Assembly: GCF_009857505.1 (NCBI RefSeq)
Contig: NZ_WWCP01000026.1
Coordinates: forward strand, 21,516-85,515
DNA: 64,000 bases
Reading direction: 5' to 3'
DNA from: Duganella lactea
GTDB taxonomy: Bacteria; Pseudomonadota; Gammaproteobacteria; Burkholderiales; Burkholderiaceae_D
Part shown: positions 38,378-46,414 of the stretch, piece by piece
Position numbering within the stretch: the stretch's first letter is position 1
How the letters are laid out: every line of letters begins with the position of its first letter
The notes under the pieces: generated by a model
Told to the model about the DNA's origin: nothing
The model's database searches: none
What the model saw: the letters and a program-made list of their open reading frames with translations, nothing else
Translations under genes and position numbers: made by a program

Positions 38378-38983
38378 CTACTTCCGCTTGCTGTGGACGA
38401 TGTCGACAAACTTCACCGCCTGCTGCTCCATGTCGATGATGAAGCTGTCCACCAGCGCGCGGAAGTGGCGGTAGAACACCAGCGCCGGCATCGCAATCGC
38501 CAGGCCGAAGCCGGTGTTGTACAGCGCCACCGAAATGCCGTGCGCCAGTTGCGCCGGATTGCCGCCGGCGGTGTTCTGCGAACCGAAGATTTCGATCATG
38601 CCGACCACCGTGCCGAACAGGCCCATCAGCGGCGCCAGCGTGGCGATGGTGCCCAGCGTGGTCAGGAAGCGTTCCAGCGTGTGCGCCACGCCGCTGCCGG
38701 CCTCTTCGATCGACTCCTTCATCACCTCGCGCGGCGCGTCGACATTGCGCAGCGCCGCCGACAGCACAACGCCGAGCGGCGAATTTTTCTCCAGCTTGTC
38801 GATGACGTCGGGAGTGATCTGTTTATTGCGGTAGACCTGCACCACCTCGTCCAGCAGCTTTTTCGGGATCAGCTTGCCGCGACGCAGGTACATCAGGCGT
38901 TCGATAATCAGCGCGGTGGCAACGATGGAAGCAATCAACAACAGCCAGATAGGCCAGCCGGCGGCTTGGAAGATGGCGAGCAA
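38378..38983 (-). CDS. exbB: MotA/TolQ/ExbB proton channel protein
   Basis: A 201-residue inner-membrane protein with three helices: WLLLIASIVATALIIERLMYL near the N-terminus, then LGTIATLAPLMGLFGTVVGMIEIF and a third at ISVALYNTGFGLAIAMPALVFYR. These match the MotA/TolQ/ExbB channel fold, in which five copies surround an ExbD dimer. It is first in the leftward exbB-exbD-lpxK-trm112-kdsB series. Its upstream side is the 955-base DnaA-box-rich intergenic region, from which xseA is transcribed the other way. Confidence 0.93.
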   Translation of the reverse strand: MLAIFQAAGWPIWLLLIASIVATALIIERLMYLRRGKLIPKKLLDEVVQVYRNKQITPDVIDKLEKNSPLGVVLSAALRNVDAPREVMKESIEEAGSGVAHTLERFLTTLGTIATLAPLMGLFGTVVGMIEIFGSQNTAGGNPAQLAHGISVALYNTGFGLAIAMPALVFYRHFRALVDSFIIDMEQQAVKFVDIVHSKRK

Positions 38984-39064
38984 AACGAACTCCTGTGTAG
39001 AAAATCTGGAACTGAATGGCGCAATGTATCTTGTTGGGGCGATGTCGGCAAGTGTCTGGCGGAG

Positions 39065-39136
39065 TTCTCAACATTTTCTGTGGACAATAATGTGCGCAAG
39101 GTCATGCATGATGGTATAAGCCATTGATTTACAAGG
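39065..39136 (+). repeat. DnaA-box module 1
   Basis: Boxes TTCTCAACA (39065-39073), TGTGGACAA (39079-39087) and TGTGCGCAA (39091-39099), then TTGATTTACAAGG at 39124-39136. The distance from central box start to tail element start is 45 bases. Confidence 0.75.
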
Positions 39137-39192
39137 GAATACATCAGCCGCTTAAAAAACTTGCACGTTGCGCGCGGCGTTTGTCGGTGCAC

Positions 39193-39264
39193 CTCCCCAC
39201 ACTTCTTGTGGACAAGATTGTGAGCAAGGCCTGTGACAAGCGCCAAGCGCGTTGATTTACAAGG
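39193..39264 (+). repeat. DnaA-box module 2
   Basis: Boxes CTCCCCACA (39193-39201), TGTGGACAA (39207-39215) and TGTGAGCAA (39219-39227), then TTGATTTACAAGG at 39252-39264. Same 45-base box-to-tail distance and same tail as module 1, but a different spacer sequence. Confidence 0.75.
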
Positions 39265-39394
39265 CTTTTTTTGCTTTGAGTAAAAATTCGGCACGACCGT
39301 GTTTTACGCCCTTTTCCCGGGTAAAAAGGGCCGAATCATGAACCGGCAGCGAAAAATGATCGATCGATTTCAGCTATCACGCACCGGCGTGCAC

Positions 39395-39466
39395 TTCTGC
39401 ACATTTTGTGTGGATAAGATTGTTAGCAAGGGACAAGTTAGAAATTCAAGTCCTTGATTTAATTCC
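39395..39466 (+). repeat. DnaA-box module 3
   Basis: Boxes TTCTGCACA (39395-39403), consensus TGTGGATAA (39409-39417) and TGTTAGCAA (39421-39429), then TTGATTTAATTCC at 39454-39466. The 45-base spacing is kept while the tail end diverges. Confidence 0.78.
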
Positions 39467-39578
39467 GTTTTATTTCCATGCGCAAAAATAAAGCAGCAGA
39501 TTTTTCACGGCCAGCAATGTGTCCAACTCTGGTCAGCCAACGGCGCCGCGCGATTCGGCAAACGGGCCGTGGCGGGAG

Positions 39579-39650
39579 TTTTGCACAAATTCTGTGGATA
39601 AAAGTGTGCGAAACAGTGCCCACCAACTGTTAAGTCATTGATTTATCATA
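39579..39650 (+). repeat. DnaA-box module 4
   Basis: Boxes TTTTGCACA (39579-39587), consensus TGTGGATAA (39593-39601) and TGTGCGAAA (39605-39613), then TTGATTTATCATA at 39638-39650. Followed by an AT-rich run to about 39690. Confidence 0.78.
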
Positions 39651-39721
39651 AAATACTTTCTGTGCGCAAATTTTAAGCATATCAAAAACAGCAACAAGAA
39701 AATGGCTATCGCTCACCAAAG

Positions 39722-39793
39722 TTCCACACATCTTTTGTGGATAACTTTGTGCGTAACCATAGGCGGGACAGGCAAAGTACTTGATCCATAAGG
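39722..39793 (+). repeat. DnaA-box module 5
   Basis: Boxes TTCCACACA (39722-39730), consensus TGTGGATAA (39736-39744) and TGTGCGTAA (39748-39756), then a variant tail TTGATCCATAAGG at 39781-39793, again 45 bases from the central box. Confidence 0.78.
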
Positions 39794-39938
39794 GTTTTTC
39801 CTCTTTGCACGCAATTGCGGCAACAATATATCCCCTTTAAAATCATGGACCTACCTATAATAGCTAGTGTATTTGCTGCTCTGTGACCGCTGTGTGACCC
39901 AAACCACATAGTGTGGATAGTTTCCTTTTTAGAAATCC

Positions 39939-41324
39939 ATGAACTTCGACGACCGCCCCGATTCCGCCCCCGCCGCCGCGCCAGTGATCTCCGTCAGCGC
40001 GCTTAATCAGGCCGTGGCGCGGCTGCTGGAGCGCAGCTTCCCGCTGCAGTGGATCGCCGGCGAAGTGTCCAACTTCACGCGGGCGGCGTCGGGCCACTGG
40101 TACTTCACGCTGAAGGACGACGGCGCCCAGGTGCGGGCCGTGATGTTTCGCGGCCGCGCGCAGTACGCCAACTTCGTCCCGCGCGAAGGCGACAAGGTCG
40201 AAGTGCGGGCGCTGGTCACACTGTACGGCGCGCGCGGCGACTACCAGATCAATGTGGAAGCGATCCGCCGCGCCGGTGTCGGCTCGCTGTTCGAAGCCTT
40301 CCAGCGGCTCAAGGAAAAACTCGACGCGGCCGGCCTGTTCCATCCGGAGCGCAAGCGCGCGCTGCCGATGTTCCCGCGCACCATCGGCGTCGTCACCAGC
40401 CCGCAGGCGGCGGCGCTGCGCGATGTGCTGACCGCGTTGCAGCGGCGCGCCCCGCATGTGCGGGTGATCCTGTATCCGACACCGGTGCAGGGCCAGCTGG
40501 CGGCAGAGAAAATCGCCGCCGCCATCGACACCGCCTCGCTGCGCGGCGAATGCGACGTGCTGATCGTGTGCCGAGGCGGCGGCAGCATCGAAGACCTGTG
40601 GTCGTTCAATGACGAGGAAGTGGCGTATGCGGTGGCCAACTGCCGCATGCCGGTGATCTCCGGCGTCGGCCACGAGACCGACTTCACGATCTGCGACTTC
40701 GCCGCCGACCTGCGCGCCGCCACGCCGACGGCGGCGGCCGAACTGGCGGCGACGCCGCGCGCCGACTGGATGGCCTCGTTGCGCGCCGACGTCATCGACC
40801 TGCGCCGCGCGATGCGCCGCGCGCTGAACGACGCCGAGCAGACGCTGGACAACCAGCAGCGCCGCCTGCTCAATCCGACCGCGCAAATCGCCCAGCAACA
40901 TCAAAAGCTGCGCGCCTTCGCCACCGCGCTGACGCACGCCAACCGCGCGCCGCTGACGCAGGCGCGGCACCAGCTGGAGCGCCTGAGCGGCCGGCTGGGC
41001 GCGCGCAAGCCGGAGGTGAGCGCGGCGCAATCGGTGCTGGCCGGCCTGCGGCACCGCGCCGCGACCAGCATCGCCCGCCAGCTGCACCAGCAGCGCGACG
41101 CGCTGACCGCGCTGGCGTCGCAACTGGAGCTGCTGAATCCGCAACGAACGCTGGAGCGCGGCTACGCCATCGTCACCGACAAAGGCGGCGCCATCGTGCG
41201 CGCGCCAGCCGCGCTGCAGCCGCAAACCAGCGTCACCATCCGCCTCGCCGAAGGCAGCGCCAGCGTTGATATCTCGGGTGTCAGGTCTGACATTCGCACA
41301 CGAACTCAACCGCTACGCGGTTGA
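39939..41324 (+). CDS. xseA: Exodeoxyribonuclease VII large subunit
   Basis: A 461-residue nuclease subunit that, with XseB, degrades single-stranded DNA. N-terminal OB-fold (ISVSALNQAVARLLERSFPLQWIAGEVSNF), catalytic region with VTSPQAAALRDVLTAL, ICRGGGSIEDLWSFNDE and SGVGHETDFTICDFAADLRAATPTAAAE, then a long coiled coil and GYAIVTDKGG near the end. The last 17 codons (from SGVRSDIRTRTQ) and the stop codon lie inside the left arm and loop side of a 41-bp perfect hairpin, so the native C-terminus has been replaced by repeat sequence. Transcribed away from the DnaA-box region. Confidence 0.96.
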   Translation: MNFDDRPDSAPAAAPVISVSALNQAVARLLERSFPLQWIAGEVSNFTRAASGHWYFTLKDDGAQVRAVMFRGRAQYANFVPREGDKVEVRALVTLYGARGDYQINVEAIRRAGVGSLFEAFQRLKEKLDAAGLFHPERKRALPMFPRTIGVVTSPQAAALRDVLTALQRRAPHVRVILYPTPVQGQLAAEKIAAAIDTASLRGECDVLIVCRGGGSIEDLWSFNDEEVAYAVANCRMPVISGVGHETDFTICDFAADLRAATPTAAAELAATPRADWMASLRADVIDLRRAMRRALNDAEQTLDNQQRRLLNPTAQIAQQHQKLRAFATALTHANRAPLTQARHQLERLSGRLGARKPEVSAAQSVLAGLRHRAATSIARQLHQQRDALTALASQLELLNPQRTLERGYAIVTDKGGAIVRAPAALQPQTSVTIRLAEGSASVDISGVRSDIRTRTQPLRG

Positions 41325-41357
41325 GTTCGTGTGCGAATGTCAGACCTGACACCCGAG
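41273..41357. repeat. 41-bp perfect inverted repeat (large hairpin) at the xseA 3' end
   Basis: Arms 41273-41313 and 41317-41357 are perfectly complementary over 41 bases with a 3-base loop (TAC). The outer part contains GGGTGTCAGGTCTGACA, itself partly palindromic. It encodes the end of xseA and its stop, and lies just before the LacI-family gene. No T-run follows, so it is not a standard terminator, though such an RNA stem could still stop transcription or protect mRNA. A dispersed palindromic element is the likeliest origin. Confidence 0.9.
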
Positions 41358-41413
41358 CTATGTGCTACTCTTTCGGCCAAAAGGTTTTCATAACTACATC
41401 GATAGGTCCTACT

Positions 41414-42430
<1,017 letters not shown>

Positions 42431-42552
42431 CCCCGCTTAATCCACACGAAACCGGGGTGTTTTCTGCGGCGATGTGCTATCCGTTTTACAATGCTGGACG
42501 TTGCAATAAAACGACCCGGTTTTTTTAAGCCACTCAATCAAAAGGAAGAACG

Positions 42553-43131
42553 ATGGAACATACTCTGCCACCTCTGCCATATGCAATCGACGCCCTGGCG
42601 CCGCACATCTCGCAAGAAACCCTGGAATACCACTACGGCAAGCATCACCAAACGTATGTCACCAACCTGAACAACCTGATCAAGGGTACCGAGTTCGAAA
42701 ACCTGTCGCTGGAAGAGATCATCAAGAAATCGTCGGCCGGCATCTTCAACAACTCGGCGCAAATCTGGAACCACACCTTCTTCTGGAATAGCCTGACCCC
42801 GAACGGCAAAGGCGCACCGGACGGCGCGCTGGCCGACGCCATCAACGCCAAGTGGGGCTCGTTCGACAAGTTCAAGGAAGAGTTCACCAAGTCGGCCATC
42901 GGCAACTTCGGTTCGAGCTGGACCTGGCTGGTGAAAAAAGCCGACGGTTCGCTGGACATCGTCAACACCTCCAACGCCGCCACCCCGCTGACCACCGACG
43001 CCAAAGCGCTGATCACCATCGACCTGTGGGAACACGCCTACTACATCGACTACCGCAACGCCCGTCCTAAGTTCGTCGAGACCTTCTTCAAGCTCGCCAA
43101 CTGGGACTTCGCTGCCGCCAACTTCGCTTAA
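42553..43131 (+). CDS. sodB: Superoxide dismutase [Fe]
   Basis: A 192-residue iron superoxide dismutase that converts superoxide to hydrogen peroxide and oxygen in the cytosol. Metal ligands are in HYGKHHQTY, WNHTFFWNSL and DLWEHAYYIDYRN (His, His, Asp, His). The Fe-type Gln lies in FNNSAQIWNHTF. AAAGGAAG stands before the ATG. A strong terminator follows. It appears monocistronic. Confidence 0.97.
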   Translation: MEHTLPPLPYAIDALAPHISQETLEYHYGKHHQTYVTNLNNLIKGTEFENLSLEEIIKKSSAGIFNNSAQIWNHTFFWNSLTPNGKGAPDGALADAINAKWGSFDKFKEEFTKSAIGNFGSSWTWLVKKADGSLDIVNTSNAATPLTTDAKALITIDLWEHAYYIDYRNARPKFVETFFKLANWDFAAANFA

Positions 43132-43154
43132 GCGACACCGGCAGCATGAACAGA

Positions 43155-43178
43155 GCCCGCTTTTTAGCGGGCTTTTTT
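43155..43178 (+). terminator. Intrinsic terminator after sodB
   Basis: Stem GCCCGC (43155-43160) / GCGGGC (43167-43172) with a TTTTTA loop and then six T residues (43173-43178), 24 bases after the sodB stop codon. Confidence 0.93.
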
Positions 43179-43244
43179 ACGTCGGCTTGGCGGCGACAAA
43201 GATGGTGCAACGTGTTAGGCTATGTTGGAACGACGGAAGACGTC

Positions 43245-43417
43245 ATGAAAAAGCTACCTGAACACGAAGTTGAACTTCCCCACAGCCTCGGCAAGCACAT
43301 GAACTCGGTCCTGAGTTCTTCCGGAATACACAAAAAAACTTGGTCTTCAAGGAAACGACGCACGAGGATTTTGACCGCATCATAGCCGAGCTCAAAAATG
43401 AGCTGGGCAAGGTTTGA
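43245..43417 (+). pseudogene. Frameshifted small gene A
   Basis: Begins at ATG 43245 with GGAAG before it (MKKLPEHEVELPHSLGK). After codon Lys at 43293-43295 the sequence only makes sense in another frame (from 43298: HELGPEFFRNTQKN, then LVFKETTHEDFDRI, ending NELGKV-stop at 43415-43417), i.e. two extra bases or a one-base slip near 43296. The restored product is about 56 residues and charged. I do not recognise the family. It overlaps broken gene B by 20 bases, as in a two-gene unit. Confidence 0.5.
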
Positions 43418-43733
43418 TGTGGAAAGCGACGGACGATTTCTAGCATCGCTCAAAGACCTTGGCGCCAGTGCCGCGCCATGTATTCTTACGAAGCTGAAGC
43501 AAATGAGCGGCTGCGTCCCCTGGTCAGAAATGCTCCAAGAATACGGCTGGCAAGAAATCGCCGTCGAGCCGACCGATTGCTTTCCCGGCGCGACGCCACT
43601 TTACAGTTTCATCCTCTACTTTTCGCCGAGTGAGGTCTAGGAAGTCATCGCGCACAACTACGCGCCGCCAGAGGTGGTCTGTGTGCTGGCGCACGCACGT
43701 GTTAAGGCGCGTTTGAGCTTCCTGCGCGACTAG
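43398..43733 (+). pseudogene. Small gene B interrupted by an in-frame stop
   Basis: ATG at 43398 starts MSWARFDVESDGRFLASL and reads 80 codons to a TAG at 43638-43640. Beyond it the same frame stays open and protein-like for 30 more codons (EVIAHNYAPPEVVCVLAHARVK to a second TAG at 43731). This suggests a gene of about 111 codons broken by a nonsense change, or a shorter live gene. Not recognised; the overlap with gene A resembles toxin/immunity pairs, which is speculation. Its final stop shares a 16-bp palindrome (43724-43739) with the stop of the opposite gene. Confidence 0.5.
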
Positions 43734-43993
43734 TCGCGCCGCGCCATCTCCGGTATCGCCTCAACGTGGTCGTAGCCGATGTCGCTCTCGACGTCTTCAC
43801 GCGCCACGCTGGCGCGCTCGCCGGTGCCTTCGGCGTCGGTGTCGCTATCAAGCTCGCCGCCCGGCTGTCCCACCATGTCGCTGCCGCTGTCGGAGTTGTC
43901 GCTCGGACCGAGCGCGCGCGTGCCGTGGCCGCTGCCCATGGTGCGGTCGGCGCCGGCCGGGATGTTGTCCGGATCTAAAGTGCTGTCAGCCAT
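43730..43993 (-). CDS. Small acidic hypothetical protein
   Basis: An 87-residue, strongly acidic, Asp/Ser/Gly-rich soluble protein (MADSTLDPDNIPAGADR, many DS repeats, DVESDIGYDHVEAIPEMARR at the end). The ATG at 43993 has an excellent AAGGAGG site 6 bases upstream. Low-complexity composition suggests disorder. No family recognised; similar small acidic proteins occur in related genomes. It is convergent with the two broken genes. Confidence 0.65.
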   Translation of the reverse strand: MADSTLDPDNIPAGADRTMGSGHGTRALGPSDNSDSGSDMVGQPGGELDSDTDAEGTGERASVAREDVESDIGYDHVEAIPEMARRD

Positions 43994-44148
43994 GTTGACC
44001 TCCTTGCCATAAAAACCATATTGAACCACCCGCCTCGCCCCAGGTCGGTGCGCCCACACGCATAAAGCTATCGTGCTCATAGGAATTTTTTACTTTACAA
44101 ATGTATTATTCATCTCCATAATTATAACCATCAAACACGGAGAACATC

Positions 44149-44424
44149 ATGAGCACCTCAACCAAACACCTGCTGAACGCCCTCGCCACCGCCGCCTTTG
44201 CGATCGCCGCGACCGCCACCACCGTCACCAACGCCTTCGCGCAAACCGCGCCTGACGCGCCGCGCACCGGACAGCAAGCCGACCAGCAAGCGGCCAAACC
44301 TGCTGGCAAAACCCGCGCCGAAGTCCAGGCGGAATTTCTGGAAGCGCGCAAGAACGGCACGCTGATCGAGACCGAGGCCGATATGGACGTCGCCCAGACC
44401 CGCAAGCGCATCGACAAGCACTAA
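44149..44424 (+). CDS. DUF4148 family exported protein
   Basis: A 91-residue periplasmic protein. The signal peptide ends near residue 31 (TNAFAQ). The mature part has KTRAEVQAEFLEARKNGTL, the hallmark of the DUF4148 family abundant in Burkholderiales, and a charged C-terminus (KRIDKH). Function is unknown. GGAG lies before the ATG. It starts 10 bases before an outer membrane efflux gene and could be the leading gene of that cluster, though such genes are often single. Confidence 0.8.
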   Translation: MSTSTKHLLNALATAAFAIAATATTVTNAFAQTAPDAPRTGQQADQQAAKPAGKTRAEVQAEFLEARKNGTLIETEADMDVAQTRKRIDKH

Positions 44425-44433
44425 GCAACGCCA

Positions 44434-45855
44434 GTGAAACAGCTCTCGTTCACCCTCTTCCTGTGCCTGCTGGCCGGTTGCGCCAACATGAGCAACATCC
44501 AGCCGCAGGCCAGCCAGATCCAGCTCGCCAACCTGAATCCCGGCCAGGCCATCGCCGCCGCCAGCGCCAACATCGCCTGGCCGGACGAGCGCTGGTGGGA
44601 AGCGCTGCACGATGAGCAGCTGAACCAACTGGTGGCCGCCGCGCTGAGCGACAACCCGTCCTTGCGCGCCACGCTGGCCCGCGTGCGTCAGGCCGAAGCG
44701 CTGGCCGGCGTCGCCAAGGCCGCGACGCAGCCGCGCGTGGACGCGGCGGCCAGCGCCGACCGCGAGCTGTACTCGGCACACAGTACGATCCCGGCGCCAC
44801 TCGCCGGGAACTACGCGTGGAAGAACACCGCCACGCTATCCGGTTCCTACGATCTGGATCTGTGGGGTCGCAATCGCGATGCGCTGGCCGCCGCGCTGGA
44901 TGAAGTGCATCTGGCCGCCGCCGAATCGCAGATGGCGCGCCTGACGCTGGAGACCTCCATCGTCCGCACCTACATCCAGCTGTCGCTGGAATACGCGTTG
45001 CAGGACAGCGTGGCGGACAACCTGGCGCAGCGCCAGCGCATCCTGGAAATCACCCGCCGCCGCAAGGCGGCCGGACTGGCCAGCGATATCGACGTCGCCA
45101 GTGTCGAGACCACGCTGCCCGCCGGTCGGCGCGAGCATGAACAACACGGCGAGACCATCGCCCTGCTGCGCAACCAGCTGGCGGCACTGATTGGCAAAGG
45201 ACCGGGCGACGGCGAGACGATCGCCCGGCCATTGCTGACCCTTGATAGCGCACGCGCCGACGCGGTGCCGGCCAACCTGCCGGCGGAACTGGTGGGGCGC
45301 CGCCCGGACATCGTGGCGCAGCGCTGGCGCGTGGAAGCGGCCAGCGCGCGCATCAGCGCGGCGAAGAAGGACTTCTACCCGAACCTCAATCTGGCGGCCT
45401 TTGTCGGCCAGCAGTCGCTGGGCTTCGGCCACTTCCTGCAGGCCGGCGCGCAAATGCGCGGTATCACGCCGGCCATCAGCCTGCCGGTGTTCGACGGCGG
45501 CCGGCTGCGCGCGCAACTGGGCAATCAGACCGCCCTCCAGGACGGCGCGGTCGAACAGTACAACGCCAGTGTGGTGCAAGCGATGTCGGACGTGGCTAAC
45601 GCGGTGGTGAAGATCGCCTCGGTCAAGCAGCAGGACCGGCTGACGCAACACGCGCTGGCGTCGGCGCGGCGCCAGCAGCATCTGGCGGAACAAGCCTACC
45701 GGGCCGGCCTGACCGACACGCTAAATGTCATCAACGCTCAAATGACGTTGTTGAATGAGCAGCAGCAAATGGCGCAGGTGGCCGGCAAACAGCTGGATAA
45801 CTATGCGGTATTGATGTCGGCGCTGGGCGGAGGCATAAAACTGGATTTGCACTGA
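44434..45855 (+). CDS. NodT-family outer membrane efflux factor (lipoprotein)
   Basis: A 473-residue TolC-like outer membrane channel. A lipobox (LLAGCAN, Cys about 16) shows membrane anchoring. Two OEP repeats follow (DERWWEALHDEQLNQLVAAALSDNPSL; RPDIVAQRWRVEAASARISAAKKDFYPNLNL), with typical FDGGRLRAQL and a coiled-coil end. The start is GTG at 44434; the ribosome site is weak. It opens a rightward efflux cluster: outer factor, MarR, FUSC pump, DUF1656 and HlyD adaptor. Together these would form a trans-envelope exporter for aromatic acids or drugs. Confidence 0.93.
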   Translation: MKQLSFTLFLCLLAGCANMSNIQPQASQIQLANLNPGQAIAAASANIAWPDERWWEALHDEQLNQLVAAALSDNPSLRATLARVRQAEALAGVAKAATQPRVDAAASADRELYSAHSTIPAPLAGNYAWKNTATLSGSYDLDLWGRNRDALAAALDEVHLAAAESQMARLTLETSIVRTYIQLSLEYALQDSVADNLAQRQRILEITRRRKAAGLASDIDVASVETTLPAGRREHEQHGETIALLRNQLAALIGKGPGDGETIARPLLTLDSARADAVPANLPAELVGRRPDIVAQRWRVEAASARISAAKKDFYPNLNLAAFVGQQSLGFGHFLQAGAQMRGITPAISLPVFDGGRLRAQLGNQTALQDGAVEQYNASVVQAMSDVANAVVKIASVKQQDRLTQHALASARRQQHLAEQAYRAGLTDTLNVINAQMTLLNEQQQMAQVAGKQLDNYAVLMSALGGGIKLDLH

Positions 45856-45906
45856 CACTTAAATAGTACAATCAGTCCTTTCCAAAAAATATATAGAGGA
45901 GTGGCA

Positions 45907-46404
45907 ATGAGTAGTTTTGAAGCGACTAAAAAACGCCTAAAAAACATCCATGGCCGAATGCCGGAGTTTCCAGAGGAGCTAATGCGCTTGCTGCGCATGA
46001 CCTACCACATCCAGAAAAGGATGAAGGATTTGAGCAACGCCGCGCTACGCAAATATGAGCTGGTCGACGCCAGCTACATGGTGCTGGCGGTGCTTTACGG
46101 TTCGGACAACGAGACCTCGACCGCGTCAACGCTGGGCGAGGCATGCATGGAGAAGCCGGCCAACCTGACGCGCGTGTGCAATGACCTGGAGTCGCAAGGT
46201 CTGATCACCCGCGGCAACCGGCCCGGCGACCGCCGCTGCGTGATGATCTCGCTGACGGACGAAGGCCGCGCACTGGCCGAGAAGGTGCTGCCGGAAGTAT
46301 GCGGCACCACCACCCGCGCCTACGATGGCTATAGCGCGGAAGAAGTAAAACAACTGGAAGCGCTGCTGAAACGGCAGCTGGATAATTTAGAAGCAATCAC
46401 CTAG
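45907..46404 (+). CDS. MarR family transcriptional regulator of the efflux cluster
   Basis: A 165-residue regulator: MSSFEATKKRL, core helices LRMTYHIQKRMKDLSNAALRKYELVDASYMVLAVL, recognition helix CMEKPANLTRVCNDLESQGL and wing NRPGDRRCVMISLTDEG. The ATG at 45907 is chosen because AGGA stands 6 bases before it, rather than the GTG at 45901. It sits between the outer membrane factor and the FUSC pump (10 bases), so it probably represses the cluster and is relieved by the exported compound. Confidence 0.9.
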   Translation: MSSFEATKKRLKNIHGRMPEFPEELMRLLRMTYHIQKRMKDLSNAALRKYELVDASYMVLAVLYGSDNETSTASTLGEACMEKPANLTRVCNDLESQGLITRGNRPGDRRCVMISLTDEGRALAEKVLPEVCGTTTRAYDGYSAEEVKQLEALLKRQLDNLEAIT

Positions 46405-46414
46405 ACCCCAACCC

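Larger units (their letters stand above)
38984..39938. other. Candidate replication origin or DnaA-binding locus (five-module DnaA-box array)
   Basis: A 955-base region with no supported gene between the divergent exbB and xseA genes. It contains five 72-base modules (listed separately), each with the box pattern TTCTGCACA-N5-TGTGGAYAA-N3-TGTGNGCAA and a TTGATTTA element exactly 45 bases after the start of the central box. Three central boxes equal the consensus DnaA box (TGTGGATAA, i.e. TTATCCACA on the minus strand); two have one change. AT-rich stretches lie between modules (for example 39640-39690), suitable for unwinding. An extra box-like TGTGGATAG is at 39912-39920. The surrounding gene orientation diverges from here. 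oriC, datA-like or DARS-like roles are possible; no replication genes are adjacent. Confidence 0.7.

Noticed and set aside
38935..39294. Small minus-strand open frames in the exbB-xseA gap
   Set aside because: They run through the repeated modules, have no ribosome sites and no protein-like conservation.
39065..39793. CRISPR array as the explanation for the repeats between exbB and xseA
   Set aside because: Repeat units are diverged, spacing varies from 128 to 202 bases, there are no uniform spacers and no cas genes; the DnaA-box pattern explains them better.
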